64,000 bases of DNA, taken from Tritrichomonas musculus. Taxonomy: Eukaryota > Parabasalia > Tritrichomonadida > Tritrichomonadidae. The position numbers were made by a program, and so were the translations under genes. Under the pieces are notes generated by a model that was not told the DNA's origin, ran no database searches, and was given only the letters and a program-made list of their open reading frames with translations. The stretch spans positions 682,001-746,000 of the forward strand of contig JAPFFF010000034.1 of NCBI GenBank assembly GCA_039105265.1, in the 5' to 3' direction. Below are positions 43,035-54,332 of the stretch, one piece after another; position 1 is the stretch's first letter, and every line of letters starts with the position of its first letter.

Positions 43035-45643
43035 AAAATTGATTTGGACCATTCATAAATTAAAACGTGAAAAAAATCAAACAATTTATTATGGATATTT
43101 ATCATTAGGACATTACAAATGACTTATCGATCAATAAAAAAATTTAAAATATGCATTTTTTAAAAATCAACAAATATTTCGAATCTTTTAAAATATAAAT
43201 ATTTATTAATTTTATTTTTATTAATTAAATGTTATTTTTAATTATTTTAAAAATTCATGATCTTATTCAATATAGACAAAGATAAATGAATAATATATTA
43301 AAATTTTATAAGATTTTATGAGTATTCAATTGGTTGACCACCCTCTTCTATACCCTTAATCAAAAAAAATTGAAATTGTATTGATATTTCAAAATGTCAT
43401 AATTCATATATTCGTCATTATTTTTTCTTTTCAACCATTAAATTGCATTTGTATATAGATGATCTCTATTTTTTTAATAAGAAAGCTATTCAATAAATGC
43501 GTTTTTGGTCAAAATAAAGGGGAACCGATTTGAGATTTTTTTCAAATTTGGATTTGTGATTTTTAAATATGATAAATAATTTTAATTTTCAATTCTGATA
43601 AAATGTTAATTAGTAATAAAAAAAATTTATCGTAGCAAAAAAAAGATATGATAAAAAAGATGTTTTTCATTCAAAAATTTAAACTTTTTGATACAAATCC
43701 TAATTTTTTATTCAATTTTTATTTTTATTCTCAAATGAATTAGAATAATATGTTTATATCTTTTTATTAAATATAGTAATTAAAAATATATCATATCATA
43801 ATACTTATATATATACTCAATTTATATATATTAATTATTTTGATAAAATATTAAACCTAAAATAAGATATGCATTAAATTAATAGTATCTGCATTTTAAG
43901 AAAAAACGTTATTTAATGAGTAGATAACGTATTTTTTGTTTAATAAATAATCATTATTTTGATAAACAAAAAATATTTGTTAATAAAAAAATCAGTAAAT
44001 CAATTAAATATGCGTTTAAAACAATTATTTATTATTCGTTTACATTAAAATTTAATATTTCAAATAAATCATAATTAATTTTTCCAATTTTTGATTTTTA
44101 ATTTGCAAATTTATTGTCCATTGATTTGTATAAGATGATATTGAATCTTTTAAATGCGGAAATAAGTGGATTTTGAAAAAGAATTATGCATATTTTTAAT
44201 AACAATTCAATACTAAAGTTTATATAAAAATAGGTTTTTTTCGAGTGAAACGAAATCAATGAACTGGAATATTAATTTTTCTGCATTTTCAGCCAAAACT
44301 GATAAATAATTCTTTAAAAAAATTAATATTTCCAAATCATATTATATATACAAAAAGTTGTTTCGGAAATATTCAATTTTTTGGAAAATAAAAAAGTAAT
44401 AATTGAAAAAGTTTTGAAATAAAAATTATTAGCTTTCAAAAAATAAAGATTTTATATCAAAAAGTTATTTGGAAATAGTTCAAATTTTTTTTTGAATAAT
44501 CTTACTCAGAAATATTATATATTGAATTATCTTTTTATTCCTACGATGAGTATTCTTTATTTATTCTCATTGAAATTAATATACATATTTTTATAACTAT
44601 ATTAATTATGGATTACTAAATGTATTTCTATGTGTCAAAAAACACTTAATTGTATATAAAATCTTGAAATAAAAGATTATTATTAGATATTTTATTCAAT
44701 ATATATTTTATGTTCCATTATATATTTTATATTATATAAATATATTTTAAAATATTTTATATTTATTTGTATATCTTCATTTTTTTTAACAAAAAAAATT
44801 GAGGCAAAAATTCCCCTTTGTCAAAATAGAGGTGCGAGAACTACCTTTGGTTAACCAATTTATTTCAAATTTAGATATTTTTTTATACGGGTAAAATAAT
44901 GTATAATTAATGTATAATTGTTTAATTTGGTTCGCTATGAGTAATATTATATTGATTTTAAAATTGAATATGGGAAAATAAACAATTCAAATTTTTATTT
45001 CTTAAAAAATAAAAAAAGAGCACCAAATACTTTGTTTTTTAAGGTAATTTTTATATTTATTTAAATAAAATAATTTAAATATTCACATTTTTAACTTTTG
45101 CAATCGTTGAACAATTAAAGGATTTCAATATTAGAAAATTATACAAACAAAGAATATAGCATAAAATGATTAATTATTACCAATATCAATGATATTACTT
45201 GAAAATTCATAAATTAAACTATTTCCTTGGTTAAGAATTACGATTATGATAAAAAGATTTTCAAAAATATGTTTTATTGTTGTCATTTGGCAAATAACTG
45301 ATATTTAATTGGTTTAATAATTATTTCTCTAATGGATAATTCATGGTTTATAAAGATATAATCTGAAATTCTTGATAATTATTTATTTTAGTCTTATTTA
45401 TTATAATGGTCTGTTATTATTAGATTATTATTTAATTTAATGAAAGTAACAAGCGTATAAAGTGTGAAAGTAGATTTATAAAATTATTGAAGATAAGATC
45501 TGTCTTCTGTTTGCTATTTCAAGATAAAAAAAATATTTTTTAAAATACATTTCGTCCAAAAATTATATATTACTTTTTATTTATTTCTAATTTACTGATA
45601 TTTAAGAAATATTAATAAAATATTATATAACGGTATTTGTACA
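43035..45643. other. AT-rich DNA without genes
   Basis: About 2.6 kb of AT-rich sequence belonging to the 9-kb element. A GTGCGAGAACTA string at about 44,844 has an inverted partner near 49,750, possibly the decayed ends of another nested element. Nothing else was recognised. Confidence 0.4.
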
Positions 45644-45714
45644 GAATTTTGAGGGGATTTAAGCCTAACGAACATTGCATTGAATTTTGAGGGGAGTTAA
45701 GCCTAACGAACATT
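45644..45714. repeat. Two direct 38-bp repeats
   Basis: GAATTTTGAGGGGA then TTAAGCCTAACGAACATT occurs twice, 38 bp apart. The AACGAACATT part recalls the iterons of the neighbouring inverted repeats, so this may be one end of a further element whose partner was not found. Confidence 0.6.
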
Positions 45715-46113
45715 TCTACTCAATTCTTTTATAACTTTTTGTGAATAAAAAAATAAAACTACGCCCGCCGAGCGGATTTATAAATGATCATAATATAATA
45801 CCATATAATTTAATTTAATTCTAATATAAAATAATTATCCCCATGAAATTATTATTATAACTAGATATTTATGTTTTAAATAATTTTTTTACTAAAATAA
45901 ATTTATCTCGTTTATATTATAATATTATATATATATTAATTAGAAATTATATCAATAATTATATTTAGAATATGATAAAATGAATAAAGAATCAATATTG
46001 TTTCAACTTCAATCATATTCTTCAAAATATGTAAAATTCGAATTTCGACGTATGAATTTTCAAATAGTGCGATACTGATATATAATATACATAATCAATT
46101 GTATACTTTATTT

Positions 46114-49100
46114 TACCCTGATCTCGGATAAAATGAGAAAGTTAACGTATTTTTTTTTTAATAAAAAATCGTTATTAAAAAATGGTGAAATTTAGGTGAA
46201 TTTTTGACCTTATAATAAAATAAAAACTTAATTGGCTTAAAAAAAAGAAAACGGATGAGAATGACTAAATACAAATATGGCTAATATAATTCATATGCAT
46301 TAGTGTTTATATATAAAAGATATAAAGAAAAAATAAAGATGCTTAAAACAATATTATTTTAATATCTTAAAACATAATTGAAGATAAGGTAAAACTGATA
46401 TTTAATAATCTTAGTATTCATGAACCTTCTCTTTTGGATAGGTTATTAAAGAATTGATTTTTTTTTGGAAATAATATTCTGCTGCAATTGGCAGATTAAA
46501 AAATGTTACTGGTCGTATATGGAGAATTTTCCATCTATGTTAGTAATACTTCCCATATATTGTATTTAAATCGCTTGATTAAATAATTTTGTAAAAAAAT
46601 TTCCAAAAATATCATCTTATTTGAGATTTTTCTTAGAAAGTAAAAAGATATGAGAAATCGCTTTGGCAATAATATAAACAATACATTTGATAGATTTAAA
46701 AGAGCTATATATAATTCTTTGTAATTTTTTCTAATTCATCACCTTAGAATATTATATGCATCAAGTGAAAACTGATTGGAATATTATAGCGCAATTAAGT
46801 AATTATGAGGAAAAAATAGTATTTTTGCTGATTAAGTGTGTCCATAATAGAAAATTAATTCTTCAATTTAAGATTTGGTATTGGTACGAGAATTATAAAT
46901 ATTGATAAATTTGTGTATCATATCTTTGATATTGGTCAATCAAATAACAAATAATATGAAGATAAGTGGTAAACCAATTCGTTTATTATATGTTGTTGAT
47001 ATTAATAAACGGATTGTGGTATTTGAACTTTTTGAGTGAGAGCATCGGCCACTCAAACTTTTTGTTAACAAAAATAAAGATGATTTAAAATCATGTAAAA
47101 TTTTGAACAAAAGTTAGATATGCTATGATCGATTGTTAAAATATAAGAAATAGCACTATTTTGTTATATTATAATAACATTTGGATAAGTTGATGAGAGT
47201 TTTGTAATAAATAATCTAAGTGAGAGCCTTTTGAGGAAGATCAATGGATTCATATTAATTTTTTTGTGCTTTGGACTCTTTTATGAGATTGATTGAGATA
47301 ATATAATGTATATATAATCATATGGAGCAACATTCATATCTAATAGCAAGATGATTATTATATTATTAGAGAATCTTAGATCAATGAAAAAGAATCGTTA
47401 TTGTTAGGAAGTGATGTATTGTTGTTGGAAGGGAGTCGACGCAGCAGGAAGAGAATCGTTGTTGTTTGGAAGAGAATCGATGTTGTTAAGAAGAGAATCG
47501 ATGTTGTTAAGAAGAGAATCGACGCTGCTTGGAAGAGAATCGATGCTGCTTGGAAGAGAATCGATGCTGCTTGGAAGAGAATCGTTGTTGTTTGGAAGAG
47601 AATCGACGCTGCTTGGAAGAGAATCGTTGTTGTTTGGAAGAGAATCGACGCTGCAGGAAGAGAATCGTTGTTGTTTGGGAGAGAATTGTTGTTGTTAAGA
47701 AGAGAATCGATGCTGCTTGGAAGAGAATCGACGCTGCTTGGAAGAGAATCGATGCTGTCTGGAAGAGATTCGATGCTGCTTGGAAGAGAATCGACGCTGC
47801 TTGGAAGAGAATCGATGCTGCTTGGAAGAGAATCGATGCTGCTTGGAAGAGAATCGTTGTTGTTTGGAAGAGAATCGATGCTGCTTGGAAGAGAATCGTT
47901 GTTGTTTGGAAGAGAATCGACGCTGCAGGAAGAGATTCGATGCTGCTTGGAAGAGAATCGATGCTGCTTGGAAGAGAATCGTTGTTGTTAAGAAGAGAAT
48001 CGATGCTGCTTGGAAGAGAATCGTTGTTGTTTGGAAGAGAATCGACGCTGCTTGGAAGAGAATCGTTGCTGCTTGGAAGAGAATCGATGCTGCTTGGAAG
48101 AGAATCGATGCTGCTTGGAAGAGAATCGTTGTTGTTTGGAAGAGAATCGACGCTGCTTGGAAGAGAATCGATGCTGCTTGGAAGAGAATCGATGCTGCTT
48201 GGAAGAGAATCGTTGTTGTTAAGAAGAGAATCGATGCTGCTTGGAAGAGAATCGTTGTTGTTTGGAAGAGAATCGACGCTGCTTGGAAGAGAATCGTTGC
48301 TGCTTGGAAGAGAATCGATGCTGCTTGGAAGAGAATCGTTGTTGTTAAGAAGAGAATCGATGCTGCTTGGAAGAGAATCGTTGTTGTTTGGAAGAGAATC
48401 GACGCTGCAGGAAGAGAATCGTTGTTGTTTGGGAGAGAATCGTTGTTGTTAAGAAGAGAATCGTTGTTGTTTGGGAGAGAATCGATGCTACTGGAAGAGA
48501 ATCGATGTTGTTTGGAAGAGAATCGATAATGTTAGTATAAAATTATTGTTGTTGGAAGAGAGTTTTTGGGAAAAATTACTGATCTATCGCAGATCTTTGT
48601 TGAATATCTATAATATTTGGCAGAGATTGTGTGAACTCTGTTGAACTTTCTACAGAAAAATTATTTTCAATTGTTTTTTTTGTGCCGTTAAGTGACTTCA
48701 CATTGTAATCAGAAAATTTAAAGGCCTTATTAAGGTATTCATTCAATTTTGTAGTATTCAAAAAGTGACAACGAAAATACATATTTTGCGAAATATATCA
48801 TTATAAATTTTAATTTTTTTTATTAAATATTCATAAAATTAATAATATCATTATATAATATATTTAAATTATTGTATATCTTGCTAAAAGTAGAGATAAT
48901 TTCATAAATAATCACTCAGCTAATCTTTTCAACCTGAGTTAAAATTTGAAAAATTGGCCATATTTTTTGATTTTAAAAAGATTTATTTTAAAAAATCAAA
49001 AATTCCGACGCTGGGGACTTTATTTTGGATAGATTTTTTCTTTGAATACTTTACATATTTTTACTTTTCAGAAATCTTTATTTTCTCACAATTTTACAAT

Positions 49101-49671
49101 TGTTTATATCTTACAATCTCACAATTATTTCTTAAAAAAATGCTCAATATTCTGAAGCATATAATAATTTCATAGAATTGATCTCAATTTTCTGATGATT
49201 CAAATATTTCATAAAAAATAAATTCAATTTAATAAATTAACTAAAAAATATATCTTATATTTTAAATTGGATTTTCCTCATATTTGCTATAATATTTATA
49301 CAAAACATCATTTTTTTTCTAAACTTATCAAATTGTAAAATTTTCATTCAAAAAGAAAAATTAGTTTATTTTTATATCATACGTCAATTTTACCATTATA
49401 TTTAGTAAATAAATTTTTTATCATCATATATTTTATTATATTATAATATGATAAAATATACTGCTTTTGTTCAACCTTAATATGGTCTAAATTTAATTTT
49501 ATTCAAAAAACACATAATAAAATGATCAAATAATTAAAATGTTGTATTGAGATTTCGATAAATCATTTATTTCTTTAGAATCACAATATTTTTATCAGAG
49601 TAAAAATAGTTAACAGAATAAAAAAAAAACTTAACCATACTAACTTTCTCATTTTATCCGAGATCAGGGTA
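46114..49671. mobile_element. 3.55-kb TA-flanked element carrying a minisatellite
   Basis: Ends are TA + CCCTGATCTCGGATAAAATG... at 46,116 and its inverted copy ending at 49,669 + TA; about 29 bp match without a visible difference. No transposase frame. It contains the 21-bp minisatellite and one short minus-strand frame at 48,576-48,782 (68 aa) that I could not identify and do not call as a gene. It is nested in the 9-kb element. Confidence 0.75.
47401..48560. repeat. 21-bp minisatellite, about 54 copies
   Basis: Tandem GGAAGAGAATCGATGCTGCTT units with variants (GTTGTTGTTT, GACGCTGCTT, and shortened GACGCTGCA units). Because 21 is a multiple of 3 and the unit has no stop, three plus-strand frames stay open over hundreds of codons (ESMLLGR, EENRCCL and WKRIDAA repeats). 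The variant order repeats in longer blocks (for example around 47,940-48,060 and 48,190-48,300), a sign of segmental expansion. Confidence 0.95.
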
Positions 49672-50434
49672 TTAAAAAAATCATAAGGCTAACGAATTAT
49701 TTTTTGAAAAATCAATCTTTTTTTAAAACAAAAAATTCGTTATTTTAGTTCTCGCACTTCTGTCAAAATTCAAAAAAATATTTTTCAATTTAAAGAGAAA
49801 TTTTCTTCTATATTAAAGACCATAGGGATAACTATAGTTTATCTCTTAATTTATCTGGTGCTGGCAAACATATCAAAATATTTTTAAAAAATTTTTTACA
49901 ATTTTAGCTAGGATTGAGGTTTAATATTGAATATAATTCTATATACGTTAATGATGTAAACTTCACAAATATCCATATAATTTCATTTATTTTTATTTTG
50001 GTATAAACATCACAATAAGTATTTATTTTAATATTTATCAATAATTTACCAAACAAATAATGCTTATAATATGATGATAGTTAGTTAAATCATAAAAAAT
50101 CATTATTTGATTTATAATTCTTAGTTGAAGATTTTAATTTTATATTTACATCTATATATTAAATATTGATAATTAAATTATTTATTATTTTGAGTAAATA
50201 GAATTTTTTTATTAAGATAAAATTGAAATTATAATATATTCCATTAAATCCAATTTTTATGAGAAAAAAATTTTGATGATATTTTTTGAAAAAAAGTTTC
50301 TTTATGTTTATTTTCCAATTTTCGGTATCTATTCCATATTTATGATGATTTTAAATCTTTTTATTTATAATTTATTAAATAAAACCATGATTTTTAAATG
50401 AATATTTTATAAAAAAGATTTTCACAAAAAATGG

Positions 50435-50571
50435 TTACACTTTCCGTTATGAAATCGAATTTTTCCGTAATCATAATGAACTTTTCCGCTATCATAATGA
50501 ACATTTCCGTTATCATAATGAACTTTTCCGTTATTAAAGTGGATATTTCCGTTATAATCCCGAAAAGACTG
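50435..50571 (-). repeat. Right 137-bp inverted repeat of the 9-kb element
   Basis: Inverted copy of 41,593-41,729 with two substitutions and the same iterons, followed by the TA target duplication. Confidence 0.9.
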
Positions 50572-50573
50572 TA

Positions 50574-51762
50574 AAAAAAACTATAGTTATTTATTGAAAA
50601 TTGAGAAATTGATCGCCAAAATAAACGTGCTCTTTATTTATCAATAAGCACATCAGAGCAATATCTTAGCTGTAAAACAAAAAGAAACTAGATTTGAGGT
50701 CAGTATTAAACAGCAAAGGAGCCATATTATAAGGTTATTCAATTATTCGCTTATTTGACGGATTTTATTCAAGAAATTAAAACAAAAAATAGGTTCAAAC
50801 GAATATCTTATGCTATTAATTATTTATTCAAAAGTGATGAATCCAAATGTCAATAAGAAAATCGGAAGATCAAAGAAAAGAAAAAATAAAAATCAATATA
50901 ATCAGTCAAATCAGTAAACCTAGATGAAAGCATACAGTAAAAGCATAGAATAGAGCAAGTGTTTAATATTTTATACTTATTTAAACAATTTTTAACATTA
51001 TAATTTTTTTTTTTTTTATTTTTCTCATTATTTACCAAAAAAACTATTATCAACTATCATAATCATATATACACTAATTGATTCATAGTTTATGTTGATA
51101 TTTAAACTTTTTTTATGATTTCTCAATATATGTGTTTTTTTTTTCTCCGAATAATCAGAAATTATTATCAATGTGGTATTTTAAAGAAATTATACGTGAT
51201 GATTTTAAAATTAATTGTAGGAAATAAGAAGAATAATCTAATTTTTCTTTGTTTGAAATTTTTGGGGGATTTTTCATTCAAAAAAATGCATTTTTACATA
51301 AAAATCTTTCTCATATATTTATTTTTTCTGCTTTTAAGTACTGCCAAATGATAGTTATAAAAAAGTTATATTTATATAAAAAAATTCAGATGATAATCTT
51401 AACCACAGAGCCAGAGTCGACATTTATTTCCTTCGTCGACGGTTTTTCCCGCCTTCTTTATATGAGATTATATGATGTTGTTAAAAACTGGCTCATGTTG
51501 TTGCAAATAACTGACTCACGTTGTTGCTAATAACTGAGTCAAATTTTGAAATAAAAAAAAAAAAAAAAAATGCATAAACCTCAGAAAAACAAACTTTTTG
51601 AGAATAAAATCTCATTAAGTTGCATCTACTCTAATTTTTAGTAAAACATTATTGATTTTATGTGTTAGACACTTTTTGAACGTAGTTCAAAAAGTGGCGT
51701 CCCTTGTTTTTATTAAAAAATAAAAATACTGCAATACACAAAATAAATAAATAAATAAAAAA
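50574..51762. other. AT-rich intergenic region
   Basis: No credible gene. Two direct copies of a 27-base unit containing CTCATGTTGTTGC/CTCACGTTGTTGC lie near 51,488-51,540, followed by a run of about 18 A. A perfect 12-bp hairpin, CACTTTTTGAAC-GTA-GTTCAAAAAGTG, is at 51,670-51,696. Confidence 0.5.
51670..51696. repeat. CACTTTTTGA-type hairpin
   Basis: A perfect 12-bp inverted repeat with a 3-base loop, of the same family as the two hairpins at 41,864-41,957. It lies 70 bases downstream of the Sel1 gene's stop, so it may also act as its 3'-end signal. Confidence 0.7.
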
Positions 51763-53265
51763 TCATATTAAAAGGCAGCATTGAGAACTGCTAGCTTCAC
51801 GACTTGTATTATTATTATTATTCGGACTTCTTGTGTTATGAGTTATTCTTCGTCCTCCAGTTGCCTCGCACAAGTCGTTATAAATCTTGATTCCCAATTC
51901 GTCACCGTTGTCAGCGGCTCTCTTGAAGTAGAACATTGCAGCGTTCAAGTCCTCCGGCACTCCGTCTCCCTGTGCGTAGTGGATTCCCAACTTTACCATT
52001 GCCTTTGTGTATCCCTTGTCAGCGGCCATCTGGTAGTAAAAGATCGCGTCCTTCTTGTTGACTGGGATTCCTTCTCCGTCGTCGCACATCACTGCGTAAT
52101 TGAGGATTGCGTCTTCGTTTCCGGCGTCGATTGCCTTCTTGTAGTAGTCAGCGGCCATTCTTTTGTCAACGGGGACGCCGTCGCCCTTGTCAATTGTAAC
52201 GGCGTAGCAAAACATGCCTCTTGCGTTGCCCGCATCGGCTGCCATTTTGTAATATTTGGCGGCTCCTCGCTTGTCGACTGGGACACCGTCGCCCTTATCT
52301 AGAGTGGCCGCCAGATAGAGCATCCCTTCGACAACTCCGTTGTCGGCTGCCATCTTGTAATAGCGTGCAGCCTCTGGTTTATTAACGGGCACATTTTCTC
52401 CTTTGTCGAGCATGACACCATACAAAAACATGGCTTTTTCTGAGCCCGATTCAGCCGCTTTTTTGTAATAATAAACGGCCTCCCTCTTATTTACTGGAAC
52501 TCCATCGCCTTTGTCTAAACTGACGGCCAAATAGAGCATGGCTTGTGCATGGCCAGCATCAGCTGCTTTTCTGTAATATCGGACGGCTTCTGGCTTGTTA
52601 ACGGGAATGCCTTCGCCATTATCTAACATGACGCCATAACAAAACATCGCTTTTTCATGGCCTTTGTCAGCGGCCATCTTGTAGTATCGAGCTGCTTCGC
52701 GTTTGTTGATCGGTATTCCATCCCCTTTGTCGAGTGTAATTGCATAACAAAACATCGCTTTGACATGACCGGCATCTGCGGCTTTTTTGTAATATCTGGC
52801 TGCTTCTTGTTTGTTAACTGGAACTCCATCACCATTATCAAGTGAAACGGCATAAAAAAACATGGCTGTATCGATACCTGCATCACCTGCAATTTTGTAA
52901 TATCTGACTGCTTCCGGTTTGTTTGCTGGACCTCCCTCCCCTTTGTCTAAAATATTGGCGTAATATAACATAGAGGCTTCAGATCCTTTTTCTGAAGCAA
53001 TTTGAAAATATTGACGGGCAACTGCCTTATTAACTGGTACATTATCGCCTTCATAGTTTACTAACGCATATTTTTCTATCGCATCTAAGTATCCTTTATC
53101 TGCTGCGGTTTTGATATAGCGCAATCCTTCACTTACATTTTGCTGAACACCATTGCCTTCAAATAGCTTAAGGCCATATTCATACATACTTTTTGGGTCA
53201 ATACTTAAATCTGATGATTCTGCTATTCTGCTTCCTTTTGTGCTTTTTCGTCCTTTTTTAGACAT
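51763..53265 (-). CDS. Sel1-repeat protein with C-terminal CaaX-like box (500 aa)
   Basis: After a basic N terminus (MSKKGRKSTKGSRIAESSD) come twelve 36-aa Sel1/TPR-like repeats (residues about 25-455) with the consensus AMFxYAxxLDKGDGVPVNKxEAxxYYKxAADxGxxxA. These helical repeats are protein-binding scaffolds. The C terminus is Asn/Ser-rich and ends SQCCLLI, so the last four residues CLLI form a prenylation-type CaaX box preceded by another Cys, predicting membrane anchoring. The DNA of the C-terminal repeats is markedly GC-richer than that of the N-terminal repeats. Upstream sequence contains a TCAATTTT stretch that might be an initiator. The gene looks intact. Confidence 0.9.
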   Translation of the reverse strand: MSKKGRKSTKGSRIAESSDLSIDPKSMYEYGLKLFEGNGVQQNVSEGLRYIKTAADKGYLDAIEKYALVNYEGDNVPVNKAVARQYFQIASEKGSEASMLYYANILDKGEGGPANKPEAVRYYKIAGDAGIDTAMFFYAVSLDNGDGVPVNKQEAARYYKKAADAGHVKAMFCYAITLDKGDGIPINKREAARYYKMAADKGHEKAMFCYGVMLDNGEGIPVNKPEAVRYYRKAADAGHAQAMLYLAVSLDKGDGVPVNKREAVYYYKKAAESGSEKAMFLYGVMLDKGENVPVNKPEAARYYKMAADNGVVEGMLYLAATLDKGDGVPVDKRGAAKYYKMAADAGNARGMFCYAVTIDKGDGVPVDKRMAADYYKKAIDAGNEDAILNYAVMCDDGEGIPVNKKDAIFYYQMAADKGYTKAMVKLGIHYAQGDGVPEDLNAAMFYFKRAADNGDELGIKIYNDLCEATGGRRITHNTRSPNNNNNTSREASSSQCCLLI

Positions 53266-53771
53266 TTTACGAGTAAAATTTTGTTGTCTAAAATTGAATA
53301 AATAAACGTTTTTTATTTGAAAAAAATTCTCAAAAAATTGAAAATTAAATGAAAAACTTTATTTATATAAAAATATGAAATATACAATTATTTATTAGAT
53401 TTAAGTATAACATTATTATTATTTTATATTTTTTATATGTTTAAATAATAAAAATATATTTATTTTTTAAAAATATATTAATTAATTAATTAAATATCAA
53501 ATTTATAAAATTTAAAATTCAATTAGGTTAACGTTCTTTTTATTGAAATAAAAAAAATATATAATTTTTAATTATATAAATATAATTATAGTATTTTTCT
53601 CATATAATCTTATTTTAAATAAAATTATTATTTTTAATATATGTAACAATGTGAAACACGATTATATCTGATCAAATAAGAAGATATAGATAAATTTAAA
53701 TAATTTTATTGTAAAGTATTTAATTTTTCATCAAAATTGAGAATAGCTAAATATCAAAATAAATAAATGAT
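53266..53771. other. AT-rich intergenic region
   Basis: Very AT-rich with no frame, repeat or RNA gene that I could support. It presumably contains the promoter of the Sel1 gene at its left end. Confidence 0.5.
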
Positions 53772-54191
53772 TTAGATCAATGTTCCATAAACTTCAAATA
53801 AGCCAATTCTAAGATATTTGTCTAATCGAATGTATCGAATTGGAATATTTTTTTGTTGATTACTTTTGAATGTATGAACGGAATTGCTGCCGTTTAAATA
53901 CCAACAGTCTTTTTGTGTGTCGATTATTTCCCATTCTACATTGTTGTTGCTCACTTCAATGACGCAACTCTTTCGATATGCAGGTGCAATACAAGTTTTG
54001 ATTGTATAATGCGTTGGGATGATTTTATGTTCCTTGAAGTCAATGCTTATCCAGCTGTTGTCGATATTTTTAGTCCAGTGACTTTTACTTCTATCATTGT
54101 AAACGTTTTTGTAAATTTCATAATTTGGATTATTATTTGATAATGCTCTGATTGTGAGGACACTTTCAATGCCTCCTTTTGCCCATGAAAC
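53772..54191 (-). pseudogene. Relic of an F5/8 type C (discoidin)-domain protein
   Basis: A frame without a suitable ATG reads from 54,191 to a stop at 53,772. It contains SWAKGGIESVLTIRALSNNN, NSWISIDFKEHKIIPTHYTI, KSCVIEVSNNNVEWEIIDTQ, YLNGSNSVHTF and IPIRYIRLDKYLRIGLFEVY. This order, with W(I)SIDF, THY(T)I, S(W)VIE-SNDN-W-ID and F-Y-GTL, is the C-terminal domain common to a large trichomonad protein family. The N-terminal part is absent and the frame opens at a stop, so it is a fragment. Confidence 0.6.
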
Positions 54192-54261
54192 TCATTGTTC
54201 GCGGTATTATATATAATGATTCATGTAACCATTTGTACATTTTATCAAAAAGCCAAAAAAA

Positions 54262-54332
54262 TGGGTAAGATGAGAATCGAACTCACACCTTTTGATCCAC
54301 AATCAAATGCGCTACCTTTGCACCACTTACCC
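54262..54332 (-). tRNA. tRNA-His (GUG)
   Basis: The minus strand folds into a full cloverleaf: 7-bp acceptor stem GGGTAAG/CTTACCC, D-stem GTGC/GCGC, anticodon stem TTTGA/TCAAA with loop TTGTGGA (anticodon GTG), a 4-base variable loop, and T-arm GTGAG-TTCGATT-CTCAT, followed by discriminator A and a T7 run that would stop RNA polymerase III. No intron. Confidence 0.93.

Larger units (their letters stand above)
41591..50573. mobile_element. 9-kb non-autonomous Tc1/mariner-like element with nested elements
   Basis: Inverted repeats of 137 bp (41,593-41,729 and 50,435-50,571) start CAGTCTTT(A/T)CGGG and differ at only two positions. Each is flanked by TA, the target duplication of the IS630/Tc1/mariner superfamily, whose ends often begin CAGT. 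No transposase frame was seen inside, so it would depend on an enzyme elsewhere. Removing the two clear nested elements (889 bp and 3.55 kb) leaves about 4.5 kb of AT-rich DNA. Confidence 0.8.

Noticed and set aside
47401-48529. Long repeat proteins in three frames
   Set aside because: Products of a 21-bp minisatellite with no stop codons; the frames are equivalent and none has a distinct start or unique region.
48576-48782. 68-aa minus-strand frame beside the minisatellite
   Set aside because: Short, no recognised motif, within a transposable element; composition is ambiguous, so it is mentioned but not called.
51249-51530. 93-codon plus-strand frame
   Set aside because: Phe/Leu/Ile-rich translation of AT-rich DNA that ends in a direct repeat; no domain.
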